In this document: piece by piece, positions 1-9,025 of the stretch | Position numbering within the stretch: position 1 is the first letter of the stretch | How the letters are laid out: every line of letters starts with the position of its first letter | NCBI RefSeq assembly: GCF_023158935.1 | Contig: NZ_CP096120.1 | Coordinates: 62,001-126,000, forward strand | From: Acinetobacter portensis | GTDB taxonomy: Bacteria; Pseudomonadota; Gammaproteobacteria; Pseudomonadales; Moraxellaceae | Length of the DNA: 64,000 nt | Direction of reading: 5' to 3' | Made by a program: the position numbers and the translations under genes | Notes under the pieces: generated by a model | Told to the model about the DNA's origin: nothing | What the model saw: only the letters and a program-made list of their open reading frames with translations | The model's database searches: none

Positions 1-402
1 AATCAAAAATTAGAAAATCGTGATTTTGATTTAACTCAATTTTATGTAGGCGCAGGGCTTAACTGGGGAGAACATGTTCATATTTATGCTAAATATAGCG
101 AGTCTGAACGAGCACCAGAAATTAACGAATTATATTCAAGTAATCCGCATTACTCTGTTATGACTCAAGAAGAAGGTAATCAAAATTTAGAAAAAGAAAA
201 AGTGAAAGCTATGGAATTAAATACAGATTTTGCATTTGATCAATCAAGAATTCAGCTTTCTTTGTATCAAATGGATTTTACAAATTATGTATATTTAATG
301 CATTCAGGGATGGCAATGGGGAATCGTTTACCCTTGAAATATTGGAGACAAACAGATGTTAAAATTGATGGTTTTGAAATTGATTTAAGCTATAAATTTT
401 TG

Positions 403-1582
403 CTCTGTACACGACAAAAATAGATAACTCATTGAAATAATGTCACAATAATTGTTTTCTAACGACGAATACTATGACACATCTCAATGAGTTATATCTT
501 ATCTTAAACAAATCTCTAAAATGGAACAAGTCACATTTAAAGTGCTTTGCGCTCATCATGCTTGTGATTATTTTAAAGCAAACATGTAATCTTTCTTCTG
601 CATCTAAAGCCTTGCCCATCAAGTGTTTACCACAATCATTTTATCGACGTATGCAGCGCTTCTTTGCAGGTCAGTATTTTGATTATCGTCAAATTTCTCA
701 GTTGATTTTCAATATGTTTTCATTCGACCAAGTGCAACTGACTTTAGATAGAACCAATTGGAAATGGGGAAAACGAAATATTAATATCCTGATGCTCGCA
801 ATCGTTTATCGTGGAATAGCGATACCTATCCTTTGGACATTGCTTAATAAACGTGGAAATTCAGATACGAAAGAGCGTATTGCTTTGATTCAACGCTTTA
901 TAGCCATTTTTGGTAAAGACCGTATTGTGAATGTGTTCGCAGACAGAGAGTTTATCGGTGAGCAGTGGTTTACATGGTTAATTGAACAAGACATCAACTT
1001 CTGCATTCGTGTTAAAAAAACTTCATTGTCACCAATCATTTAGGAAAGAATCATAAAATTAGTGATTTATTTCGCCATCTTAAAGTTGGTCAAATTGAAT
1101 GTCGTAAACGACGGATTTTGGTTGGTCGGGTGAAACTATATATAAGTGCACTACAGTTAGAAAATGGAGAGCTTTTACTCGTCGTTTCTCCTCAGTTTAA
1201 TGCCAATGCTATTCAGGATTATGCATTACGCTGGGAAATTGAAACCTTATTCAGTTGTCTCAAAGGACGCGGGTTTAATCTTGAAAATACGCGCTTGACA
1301 GACCCTAGACGAGTGAAAAAATTGATTGCGGTGTTAGCTATAAGCTTCTGTTGGTGTTACTTAACGGGTGAATGGCAACATAATCAAAAAAAAGCGATAA
1401 AAATAAAGAAGCATGGACGACTCTCAATGAGTTTATTTCGCTATGGTTTAGACTATGTTCAAATGGCGATTCAGCGTTTAATTGGTTTTGGGAAAAAAGA
1501 AGAGTTTAAGGAAATTTTGGCAATTTTAAGAAAGCAGAATCCTGATAGGATAAGGGTTCTGTGAAATTTGTCGTGTACAGAG
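403..1582 (+). mobile_element. ISAba1 (IS4 family), complete, 1180 bp
   Basis: The element has terminal inverted repeats CTCTGTACACGACAAA (403-418) and TTTGTCGTGTACAGAG (1567-1582). It is flanked by a perfect 9-bp target duplication AAATTTTTG (394-402 and 1583-1591). The 1180-bp length, the ends, the 9-bp duplication and the 189-codon first reading frame all match what is known of ISAba1. In A. baumannii this element is known to carry an outward promoter at its left end; here that promoter would read leftwards, antisense to the 5' half of the receptor gene. Perfect ends and duplication indicate a recent insertion. Confidence 0.95.
474..1564 (+). CDS. ISAba1 transposase, two frames joined by -1 frameshift
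   Basis: IS4-family DDE transposase. The first frame runs 474-1043 (189 codons). The second is in the -1 frame and ends at 1564. They overlap around an A7 run at 1014-1020, a typical slippage site, which would give a fused protein of about 360 residues. Catalytic acidic residues are visible in LTLDRTNWKWG, in VNVFADREF, and in the YALRWEIETLFSCLKGRGF stretch, which fits the IS4 signature Y-(2)-R-(3)-E-(6)-K exactly. Both frames look intact, so the element should be able to transpose. Confidence 0.93.
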
Positions 1583-2041
1583 AAATTTTTGTTAGATCAA
1601 TGGGGAGATTTAACGCTCAGTGCTTTTGGTGATTTTGTGAAAAATCGTGTGAAGGATACAAAAAAATTACAGTCCTCAAATGATGGTGAATATCCAACAA
1701 ATATGCCAACTAATCGCTATGGAGCAAGTTTAGAGTGGGAAAAGGATGATTATCACATGCGACTTTCCAACACTTATTATGCAAAGCCACAATACTTAGG
1801 TAAAAGTGTAAATACCGAAGTTGCATTACCTGCTTATAATTTATTAGATTTATCTTTTAGTAAGAAACTTGCATTAAAAAATGCAGAAGTTGAATTTTAT
1901 TTAAATGGAACAAACTTACTGAATGAAGAAGCTAGACCTCAAAACTCGCCATTGAAATATATTGCTCCTTTGCCAGGAAGAGGGTTTCAATTGGGTATAA
2001 CAATGAGTTTATAAAGCAATATTCCTTTTTGAATTGATATT

Positions 2042-2069
2042 AAAAAAGCCCTAATTTATAGGGCTTTTT
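2042..2069. terminator. Bidirectional rho-independent terminator
   Basis: A 10-bp stem (2043-2052 with 2060-2069) carries an A-run on one side and a T-run on the other. It sits between the receptor gene end (2014) and the convergent YrbL-like gene (stop at 2096), so it can serve both. Confidence 0.85.
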
Positions 2070-2095
2070 AAAAAGTATTAATAAGCTATTTTTTA

Positions 2096-2731
2096 CTATG
2101 AGTGTGCATTTAACAGAACTTGAATTTCAGCATCAATACGTTTTTGCATTTTCCGAATATTCTTGGTGTTAATGCTTTTAAATAAGCTTCTTATTGGAAG
2201 AAAAAGTTTTTCACCAATCCCATCAACCAAAACAAATTCAGGTTTATTATTACGGCTTTCGGTGTACATAATTCCTGCAATATTTACTTCACCATAAACA
2301 ATGTGTAAGTCACAGCAAGCATCATAGAATTCAGCTAAAGCTTTAGCATGTTTATCCGTGAATTTTTTATCTCTACTTAATTCGAAAAGTGTTATGCCTT
2401 GACCATTGGGGCTTACAATTTTTTCAGTAATTAAACCCAGACCGTGAGATGTCATGGCGAAGCCATAAGGTGTTTCAATTGGGAACTGAAATTTATTGTC
2501 ATGATAATTGGTTTTACAAAGCTCTAAGTATTGTAATAATTCACGACGGAATTGTTTGTACACACCATTTGATAATTTGCTTTTAAAAGTATGATTTTGC
2601 CAACCACCACCTTCACTAACTAAATCAGGATTCATAATTTTGATAATTTTATTATTATCTTCAGGATGTTGGTAAACAATTTTAGAACATCCTTGTCCTA
2701 AGCGTTGTAATTCACTTATTTGATAAATCAT
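2096..2731 (-). CDS. YrbL-family protein (kinase-like fold)
   Basis: This 211-residue protein resembles YrbL of the PhoP regulatory network. It has an N-terminal glycine-rich loop (L11-G-Q-G14), a KIIKIM beta strand, a helix with RRELLQYLEL, a GLGLITEKI hinge, and a late VLVDGIGEKLF segment. The fold is protein-kinase-like, but the substrate and activity of YrbL are not established. It starts at ATG 2731 and ends against the terminator shared with the receptor gene. It is separated from purC by about 215 bp, so it is probably its own unit. Confidence 0.8.
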   Translation of the reverse strand: MIYQISELQRLGQGCSKIVYQHPEDNNKIIKIMNPDLVSEGGGWQNHTFKSKLSNGVYKQFRRELLQYLELCKTNYHDNKFQFPIETPYGFAMTSHGLGLITEKIVSPNGQGITLFELSRDKKFTDKHAKALAEFYDACCDLHIVYGEVNIAGIMYTESRNNKPEFVLVDGIGEKLFLPIRSLFKSINTKNIRKMQKRIDAEIQVLLNAHS

Positions 2732-2900
2732 AAGTTTACTCGTAGTGAAATGGCACTAGATAAATCTAGAAAATACTGTAAAAGATTATGTATTATTACA
2801 CTTCTATAATGCTTTATAAAGCATTAGGCAGTAGAGGACGTAATCGCTTAGCTTTAATATATTAGAGCTTATAAGCATTTTAACTGTGAAATTTAAATAT

Positions 2901-2932
2901 AAAAAAACCGAGCTTATTAGCCCGGTTTTTTA
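2901..2932 (-). terminator. Terminator of the dapA-bamC-purC operon
   Basis: The inverted repeat AAAAACCG...CGGTTTTT lies just beyond the purC stop codon (2946), with a T-run in the minus-strand direction. It is near-symmetrical and could work in both directions. Confidence 0.75.
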
Positions 2933-2945
2933 AGTTTAGACAGTA

Positions 2946-3665
2946 TTAGATATCTGAAAGGTCGATGCCAATACGTGCAGCAACTTCTTCATAAGCTTCA
3001 ACAACACCACCTAAACCTTGACGGAAGCGGTCTTTGTCGAGTTTTTTCTTAGTTTCTTTATCCCACAAACGGCAACCATCTGGAGAGAATTCATCACCAA
3101 GAACGATGCGGTCATGGAACACACCAAATTCAAGTTTGAAATCTACAAGAAGCATGTTGCCAGTTGCGAATAATTCTTTAAGAACTTCATTTACTTGGTA
3201 AGTCAATTCTTTCATACGAGCAAGTTGCTCAGCAGTTGCCCAACCTAATGTGATTGCTTGAGACTCGTTAACCATTGGGTCACCAAGTGCATCATCTTTA
3301 AAGAATAATTCGAAAGTAGGTGGAACAAGTTCTTTACCTTCTTCAACACCTAAGCGACGGCATAATGAACCTGCAGCATAGTTACGAACTACACATTCAA
3401 CAGGAATCATGTCTAACTTCTTAACCAAAACTTCTGTAGGAGAAAGAAGTTTTTCGAAATGTGTTTCGATACCAGCGGCAGCCAGTTTTTCCATGATAAA
3501 GGCGTTAAAACGGTTGTTAACCTTACCTTTTCGATCTAGTTGTTCGATTTTCTCGCCATTGAATGCAGAAGCATCATCACGAAAGACTAAAATCAGATGG
3601 TCTGCACTATCTGTTTCATAAACAGATTTTGCTTTACCAGTATAGAGCAAGGTTTGTTTTAACAT
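2946..3665 (-). CDS. purC: Phosphoribosylaminoimidazole-succinocarboxamide synthase
   Basis: SAICAR synthetase joins CAIR and aspartate using ATP in purine biosynthesis; cytosolic. From the ATG at 3665 the protein is 239 residues, the usual length for the bacterial enzyme, starting [21 protein letters not shown] 18 bp upstream would add MKKVPS and is less likely. Conserved blocks seen are [10 protein letters not shown], the [11 protein letters not shown] substrate loop, [11 protein letters not shown] and [11 protein letters not shown]. It is the third gene after dapA and bamC on the same strand, an order also found in E. coli (dapA-bamC/nlpB-purC). Confidence 0.97.
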   Translation of the reverse strand: MLKQTLLYTGKAKSVYETDSADHLILVFRDDASAFNGEKIEQLDRKGKVNNRFNAFIMEKLAAAGIETHFEKLLSPTEVLVKKLDMIPVECVVRNYAAGSLCRRLGVEEGKELVPPTFELFFKDDALGDPMVNESQAITLGWATAEQLARMKELTYQVNEVLKELFATGNMLLVDFKLEFGVFHDRIVLGDEFSPDGCRLWDKETKKKLDKDRFRQGLGGVVEAYEEVAARIGIDLSDI

Positions 3666-3702
3666 GGAGGGAACCTTTTTCAAAAAAAATGCCTAGAAAT
3701 GT

Positions 3703-4311
3703 CTAGGCTGGCCAATTTTGATAAATCTGGGCTAACAATTCTGCAGCAACTTGTTTGTCTGCAAAAGTGTTGTCAGTATTGAACACAGCGAGGCTATTAC
3801 TTGAACCAACAGAAGATAGTCTTAATACGTAAGATTTTTGATCAATCTTAATTGTTACATCAGTCGCATTTTTGCTTTGAGCTACAATTGAGTGGTTAAG
3901 ACTGCTAAGCGTGGCAAGTGTATATTGCCAAATTGTAGCAGAATTCCCATCAATTTTGAGCAAAGGATTTTGATTACCATCAGTTATTTGCTGAGGACGA
4001 CCAATAGAGCTTTCGTTCAAATCATCTTGTGTAGTCGTTTGAGCTTGCGTAAATGTTGTTGGACGTGGAAGCGCAAAACGATTACCACGGTCATTTTCAT
4101 ATTTTGGTGCATTTGCAGTCGCAAGAGGATCAACAATAGGAGCAGGATACAAAGGCGTTGCTGGTCTAACCATTGAACCTTCAGGATATTGTAAAGGTTC
4201 GATTGTTGCTGTTTTTTTATAGTCCAAAGAACCATTGCCGATTCCAAGTGAACTACAACCAACCAAACTTAAAGCTGAAAGTGCAGTGACTAAACCAAAA
4301 CGTATTTGCAT
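3703..4311 (-). CDS. bamC: BamC-like outer-membrane assembly lipoprotein
   Basis: This is a 202-residue lipoprotein when started at ATG 4311, which has AAGAG upstream. A longer frame open to 4419 overlaps dapA and is rejected. The signal peptide is MQIRFGLVTALSALSLVGC, with the lipidated Cys at 19. The mature part starts with a polar, proline-rich region (YPEGSMVRPATPLYPAP) like the unstructured N-terminus of BamC that contacts BamD, then one small folded domain. It is much shorter than the E. coli protein (about 344 residues), so the second C-terminal domain is probably missing. Position between dapA and purC strongly supports the call (E. coli nlpB/bamC). Confidence 0.85.
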   Translation of the reverse strand: MQIRFGLVTALSALSLVGCSSLGIGNGSLDYKKTATIEPLQYPEGSMVRPATPLYPAPIVDPLATANAPKYENDRGNRFALPRPTTFTQAQTTTQDDLNESSIGRPQQITDGNQNPLLKIDGNSATIWQYTLATLSSLNHSIVAQSKNATDVTIKIDQKSYVLRLSSVGSSNSLAVFNTDNTFADKQVAAELLAQIYQNWPA

Positions 4312-4324
4312 AATATAAGCTCTT

Positions 4325-5224
4325 TTATTTAATGATGCCTGCCGACGTGAGTGCTTCACGAAGCGGAGTGCGATATTGTTCTGCAAGTGGGGTAAGAGGT
4401 AAACGAATCCCTGTACCAATAAGTTTCATTTCATGAAGCGCCCATTTCACAGGAATTGGGTTCGATTCACAGAATAAAATGTCATGTAAAATAGCAACCT
4501 TGCTATTTAATTGTTCTGCTTTTGAAGAGTCGCCAGTAAGCGCTGTTGCACATACTTCACTCATTTCTTTAGGCGCAACGTTTGCGGTAACAGAAATATT
4601 ACCTTTAGCACCTAATGCAATAAGTTGATATGCAGTTGCATCATCACCAGAGTAAACAGTCATTGCTTTGCCATTTAAGCCAGTAATTAATTCCTGACCG
4701 CGTGGTACATCGCCAGTAGCATCTTTAATACCAACAATGTTTGGGATGTCTGCAAGACGAATAACTGTCTCATTCAGCATATCTACACCAGTACGACCCG
4801 GTACATTATATAGAATGATAGGTAAGTCTACTGCTTCTGCAATGGCTTTATAATGCTGATATAAACCTTCTTGTGTTGGCTTGTTGTAATAAGGAGTCAC
4901 CAACAATGCAGCATCTGCACCAAGTTCTTTTGCTTCTTGCGTAAGTTCAATGGCTTCGCGTGTTGAGTTTGCACCAGTACCAGCAATAATCGGAATGCGT
5001 TTGTTTGCTACACGAATGATTTCTTTGATCACTTGAGTATGTTCAGCCATACTTAAAGTAGATGCTTCACCAGTTGTGCCAACTGCAACAATGCTGTTCG
5101 TGCCTTGTTCTATGTGCCACTCAACGAGCTTTTCTAGACCCTTCCAATCTACGCTGCCATCTTCTAACATTGGGGTGACAATTGCGACAATTGAGCCTTG
5201 AATGGTCTGTGCTTGCTGAGTCAT
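4325..5224 (-). CDS. dapA: 4-hydroxy-tetrahydrodipicolinate synthase
   Basis: DapA condenses pyruvate and aspartate semialdehyde in the lysine and diaminopimelate pathway. The ATG at 5224 gives 299 residues, the normal family length; the frame extends upstream to 5308 without start support. Visible are GTTGEAST (Thr50-Thr51), YNVPGRTG (Tyr139, Arg144) and VGIKDATGD with the Schiff-base Lys167. The stop is 13 bp from the bamC start, so translation is closely linked. It is the first gene of dapA-bamC-purC; its promoter should lie in the 5225-5400 region. Confidence 0.97.
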   Translation of the reverse strand: MTQQAQTIQGSIVAIVTPMLEDGSVDWKGLEKLVEWHIEQGTNSIVAVGTTGEASTLSMAEHTQVIKEIIRVANKRIPIIAGTGANSTREAIELTQEAKELGADAALLVTPYYNKPTQEGLYQHYKAIAEAVDLPIILYNVPGRTGVDMLNETVIRLADIPNIVGIKDATGDVPRGQELITGLNGKAMTVYSGDDATAYQLIALGAKGNISVTANVAPKEMSEVCATALTGDSSKAEQLNSKVAILHDILFCESNPIPVKWALHEMKLIGTGIRLPLTPLAEQYRTPLREALTSAGIIK

Positions 5225-5309
5225 TTTTAAAAAATATCCTATTTTCCCATCCACGTTATGTAGCGAAACAGAAAATGTGGATGGTTGCAGTATTTTGATT
5301 TGAGTCAAA

Positions 5310-5888
5310 ATTCAATAATCATCATTGAATAATGCTTATGCAAATTATGACTGATTCAGTTTGTCAGAACAATAACCTTTAGTCAAAGCAATAACAAAGT
5401 TTTTAATATTTATAAAACTTTATTGAAATTATAAGTTTGATTTTAAAACGCTGTTATTTTCTTCATTAAAATGAGCCTTTTTTTAATTTTCAATTATGAA
5501 AATCCAACAAAAATATTTTGTTTTAAATCTATTCAGAGATTCATTTAAAAGTTATTTGATATTTAAATACTTATTTTTAAGATGAAATAAATCTATTTTT
5601 AGATAAAGTTGATCTTAATAGTCGGCTTAATTTGAGGTTTAATTATCGAAAATAAATCATTATTTAAGACCTTTTTAGTCTATTTAAGAAAATTATCATT
5701 ATTACATGGTGATAAAATATTCTTTAATTGAGCATAAAAATTCAATATTGCTCTATCGATTTTAATTATTTATTGTTTTTAAGACTATTTATCTAATAGT
5801 AAATTAATAGAAAATTCACATGAGTTAATTTCAAATATTAAACTCTATTCCACCAATAGTTAGCTACAGTTTTATTTCAAATTTAAAG
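5310..5888. other. 579-bp AT-rich intergenic region
   Basis: This is the divergent space between dapA and the MFS gene, with very high A+T and many TTTAA/TTAT runs. It must hold the promoters of both genes, but no -35/-10 pair stands out above the AT background. No open frame or strong hairpin was found. Confidence 0.5.
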
Positions 5889-7154
5889 ATGATGGGCACT
5901 TTCTTAACATCTAGTTTGAGTTTAACTATGGATAGTGTAAATCACCAATCCAATAAGAAGCATGCAATTGTTACAGTAGCAATCTGCTTTCTTATTGCAG
6001 TAATCGAAGGGTTAGATATTCAAGCAGCAGGGATTGCTGCGGCGGGGATTAGAGAACATTTTGGCTTAGATAGTTCTCAATTAGGCATTTTCTTCAGTGT
6101 TGGTATTTTGGGTTTATTACCAGGTGCTTTAGTTGGTGGTCGAATTGCCGATCGTATTGGTCGTAAAACTGTCCTTATTTGGTCAGTAGCTACATTTGCA
6201 GTTTTCACCTTATGTACTGTATGGGTAAATAGCTTTGGTTCTTTATTGGCAGTGCGTTTCTTAGCGGGTGCTGGTTTGGGTGCTGCAATGCCTATTCTCA
6301 TTACCTTAGCATCAGAAGCAGTATCTCCACAGAACCGTGGTCGTGCTGTTGGCTTAATGTACTGTGGTATGCCTGTAGGTGCAGCAATTCTATCTTTGGT
6401 TGCAGCAACTGAATTTGGTAGTAACTGGAAAAATATTTTCTACCTAGGTGGTTTACTGCCAATCATCGTTATTCCTGTAATGATGTGGTTCTTACCTGAA
6501 TCTAAAGAATACTTAAAAGCAAAAGATATTGCTGCGTCAGCGCCAGCAGCTGCTGCTGCTCAGGGCTCATTCAAAGATTTATTTAATTCTCAAAATTTAA
6601 TGCGTACATTGTTCATTTGGACAAGCTACTTCTTCACATTGATGGTGGTTTACATCATGTTAAGCTGGTTGCCATCATTGTTCCAAGAACTAGGCTTTAC
6701 ACGTAAAGAAGGTGCAACTGCGCAGTTCTACTTCATGGTAAGTGCAACGATTGGTACAATCATTTTAGGTATGTTGACTGACCGTTGGAAGAAAGCTTAT
6801 GTTATTTTGTTAATGTACGGCGGTATCTTGGCTGGTCTAATTGCATTAAACGCAGCAGGCTCATTAACACAAATGTATATGGCTTCGGCATTGGTTGGTG
6901 CATTCGTAATTGGTTGTCAAGGTGTACTTTACGCATTCGGTGGTATTGTTTATCCAACAACAGTGCGTGGCACAGGTATTGGTGTTGCTTCTGCGGTAGG
7001 CCGTATTGGCGCTATGCTTGGTCCTGCAATTGCGGGTAGCTTATTAACAGCAGGTTTTGGTGCGGCAGGTGTGATCTCAGCAGCAATTCCATGTATTATC
7101 ATTTCAGCTGTAGTGATGTTGTTACTTGTTCGTAAAATGAATACAACGAACTAA
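5889..7154 (+). CDS. MFS transporter, aromatic acid:H+ symporter family (MhpT-like)
   Basis: A 12-TM major facilitator closest in pattern to E. coli MhpT, the 3-(3-hydroxyphenyl)propionate permease. Shared patterns are CFLIAVIEGLDIQAAGIAA at the first membrane segment, SVGILGLLPGALVGGRIADRIGRK (the MFS loop 2-3 signature), LMYCGMPVGAA, and ESKEYL before a cytoplasmic loop with an alanine run. The Asp in helix 1 (GLDIQ) is typical of the AAHS family. Start is uncertain: ATG 5889, the adjacent ATG 5892 or ATG 5928 (MDSVNHQ), none with a clear Shine-Dalgarno. No aromatic catabolic genes are adjacent, so the substrate is unknown. Confidence 0.85.
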   Translation: MMGTFLTSSLSLTMDSVNHQSNKKHAIVTVAICFLIAVIEGLDIQAAGIAAAGIREHFGLDSSQLGIFFSVGILGLLPGALVGGRIADRIGRKTVLIWSVATFAVFTLCTVWVNSFGSLLAVRFLAGAGLGAAMPILITLASEAVSPQNRGRAVGLMYCGMPVGAAILSLVAATEFGSNWKNIFYLGGLLPIIVIPVMMWFLPESKEYLKAKDIAASAPAAAAAQGSFKDLFNSQNLMRTLFIWTSYFFTLMVVYIMLSWLPSLFQELGFTRKEGATAQFYFMVSATIGTIILGMLTDRWKKAYVILLMYGGILAGLIALNAAGSLTQMYMASALVGAFVIGCQGVLYAFGGIVYPTTVRGTGIGVASAVGRIGAMLGPAIAGSLLTAGFGAAGVISAAIPCIIISAVVMLLLVRKMNTTN

Positions 7155-7167
7155 GCAAAATTTTCTT

Positions 7168-7196
7168 AAAAGACCCGCCATGAGCGGGTCTTTTTT
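7168..7196 (+). terminator. Terminator of the MFS gene
   Basis: An 8-bp GC-rich stem AGACCCGC/GCGGGTCT (7171-7178 with 7184-7191) with a 5-base loop and a following T-run, 15 bp after the stop codon. Confidence 0.9.
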
Positions 7197-7304
7197 ATTT
7201 TAGCTTTTACCCTAGGCAGTCAAATAATTTACTCGTTTAGAATAAACATAAAATTTTAAGTTATGCTTGAATACAGTCTAAACTGAGAAGAACATGGTCG
7301 GCTT

Positions 7305-7937
7305 ATGCAAAAAAATGCAGCTTTAATTGTTGTTGATGTTCAAAATGGATTTACGCCAGGTGGAAATTTAGCTGTTGCAAATGCAGATGAAATTATTCCA
7401 AACATCAATGAAATTGCGACGTATTTTGAAAATATTATTATCACGCAAGATTGGCATCCTGAAGATCATATTTCTTTTGCCCAAAACCATGCCAATAAGA
7501 ACCCTTTTGATACTGTAGAACTAGATTACGGTACGCAAGTATTGTGGCCATCGCATTGTGTGCAGGGAACTTATGATGCCGAATTGCATCCAAATTTAAA
7601 ATTGCCAACAGCTCAACTTATTATTCGAAAAGGATTCCATCGTTATATCGACAGTTATTCTGCATTTATGGAAGCTGACCATAAAACAACAACAGGCTTG
7701 TCTGGTTATTTAAAAGAACGCGCGATAGACACGGTTTTCGTTGTGGGTATTGCAACAGATTTCTGTGTGGCTTGGACGGCAATTGATGCTGTAACTTTAG
7801 GTTTTAAAACCTTTGTCATTGCAGATGCGACCAAAGGAATTGATTTAAACGGTTCGCTGCAGCAAGCATGGCAAGATATGTTGGAAGCAGGTGTTCATCG
7901 AATTAATATGAAAGATTTAACAGAACAACAGGCTTAA
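7305..7937 (+). CDS. pncA: Nicotinamidase
   Basis: Deaminates nicotinamide to nicotinate for NAD salvage; cytosolic, isochorismatase-like fold. The catalytic triad is visible: Asp11 (IVVDVQNGF), Lys109 (IIRKGFH) and Cys154 (GIATDFCV). Metal ligands are Asp49 and His51 (TQDWHPEDH) and His84 (WPSHCVQGT). The 210-residue length is normal. Its product is the substrate of the pncB enzyme encoded at 17485-18687, so both steps of the route are in this window but not in one operon. Confidence 0.95.
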   Translation: MQKNAALIVVDVQNGFTPGGNLAVANADEIIPNINEIATYFENIIITQDWHPEDHISFAQNHANKNPFDTVELDYGTQVLWPSHCVQGTYDAELHPNLKLPTAQLIIRKGFHRYIDSYSAFMEADHKTTTGLSGYLKERAIDTVFVVGIATDFCVAWTAIDAVTLGFKTFVIADATKGIDLNGSLQQAWQDMLEAGVHRINMKDLTEQQA

Positions 7938-8020
7938 ATAAGTATCGTATTTCATGGGAATAATACAGAATTATTCCCTTTATTTTTATCTCCTAAAACC
8001 ATAAATACAGGAGTAGGCGG

Positions 8021-8965
8021 ATGTCTATTCTTTTTAAATTTACACAGTTTGTTCAAAAGACCTTTGCTTTATGGGTCATTCTTTTTTCAGGGCTTGCTCT
8101 TTATAGCCCAGAAAACTTTGTTTGGTTAAAAACCTATATTACATGGATGTTAGGCATCATTATGTTTGGTATGGGCATGACCATGACCTTGGGCGATTTT
8201 AAAAGTGTATTACAAAGCCCGAAAGCAGTCACGATTGGTGTATTTGCACAGTTTATTGTGATGCCAGCTTTGGCTTATTTACTATGTAAGCTTTTTAATT
8301 TACCTACAGAAATTGCAATTGGAGTGATTCTCGTAGGTTGTTGCCCAGGTGGCACAGCTTCTAATGTTATTACCTATATGGCAAAAGGGAATACAGCACT
8401 TTCCGTTGCATGTACTTCTGTTTCCACAATTCTTGCGCCAATTCTGACACCTGCAATTTTTTATGTTTTAGCTAGTCAGTGGATTGATATTAATGCCATG
8501 TCGATGCTGAAATCTATTTTACAAGTGGTGTTATTTCCAATTGTTTTGGGTTTACTTGTACGTGCTATTTTGAAAAACAAGGTCGATCATTATATTCAGG
8601 TTATGCCTCTAATTTCTGTAGTTGCGATTGTCGCAATTGTTGCTGCTATTATTGCAGGCAGTAAGGCACAAATTTTAGAATCAGGCTTAATGATTTTAGG
8701 CGTTGTAATTTTACATAATGGTTTAGGTTTACTTTTAGGTTTTTGGGCGGCGCGAATATTCAAATTGCCGTACACAGATTGCAAAGCAATTTCTATTGAA
8801 GTGGGAATGCAAAACTCAGGTTTAGGTGTTGCTTTAGCCGCAGTACATTTTGCACTTTCGCCAATTACAGCAGTTCCAAGTGCTATTTTTAGTTTATGGC
8901 ACAATATTTCGGGTTCTGCGCTTGCAACGTATTGGGCAGCAAAATCAGATAAAATAGAAAAATAA
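8021..8965 (+). CDS. Bile acid:sodium symporter (BASS) family transporter
   Basis: A 314-residue integral membrane protein with about nine or ten hydrophobic helices. It carries the family hallmark GCCPGGTASNVITYMAKGNTALSVACTSVSTILAPILTP (about residues 106-145), whose GGTASN turn and crossing helices bind sodium and substrate, and a later EVGMQNSGLG block that is also conserved. Bacterial members move varied organic anions (for example pantothenate precursors), so the substrate is not assigned. RBS AGGAG is 9 bp before the ATG. It follows pncA by 83 bp but probably has its own promoter. Confidence 0.9.
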   Translation: MSILFKFTQFVQKTFALWVILFSGLALYSPENFVWLKTYITWMLGIIMFGMGMTMTLGDFKSVLQSPKAVTIGVFAQFIVMPALAYLLCKLFNLPTEIAIGVILVGCCPGGTASNVITYMAKGNTALSVACTSVSTILAPILTPAIFYVLASQWIDINAMSMLKSILQVVLFPIVLGLLVRAILKNKVDHYIQVMPLISVVAIVAIVAAIIAGSKAQILESGLMILGVVILHNGLGLLLGFWAARIFKLPYTDCKAISIEVGMQNSGLGVALAAVHFALSPITAVPSAIFSLWHNISGSALATYWAAKSDKIEK

Positions 8966-8978
8966 ATTTTTAGATGTA

Positions 8979-9008
8979 AAAAAGCCTGACATTTAGTCAG
9001 GCTTTTTT
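8979..9008. terminator. Bidirectional terminator
   Basis: Stem AAGCCTGAC/GTCAGGCTT with a 5-base loop and A/T runs on either side, between the convergent BASS transporter and the YtjB-like gene. Confidence 0.9.
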
Positions 9009-9025
9009 ATTTTAACATCGCATAT

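Larger units (their letters stand above)
1..2014 (+). pseudogene. TonB-dependent outer-membrane receptor, interrupted by ISAba1, 5' end outside window
   Basis: Two pieces of one reading frame are seen: 1-402 before and 1592-2014 after an insertion sequence. Removing the element and one copy of the 9-bp duplication joins them in frame (IDLSYKF then LLDQWGDLTL), so the break is a simple insertion. The piece has the alternating beta-barrel strands of TonB-dependent receptors, a YSESERAPEINELYSSNPH stretch followed by GNQNLEKEK, and a C-terminal GRGFQLGITMSL strand. The RAPxxxELY..NPH..GNxNLxKE pattern resembles zinc receptors of the ZnuD type, but that is inference. The interrupted barrel should be non-functional; the plug domain lies upstream of the window. 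Confidence 0.85.

Noticed and set aside
4312..4419. N-terminal extension of the bamC frame
   Set aside because: It overlaps the dapA coding sequence and would put 36 residues in front of a clear lipoprotein signal peptide.
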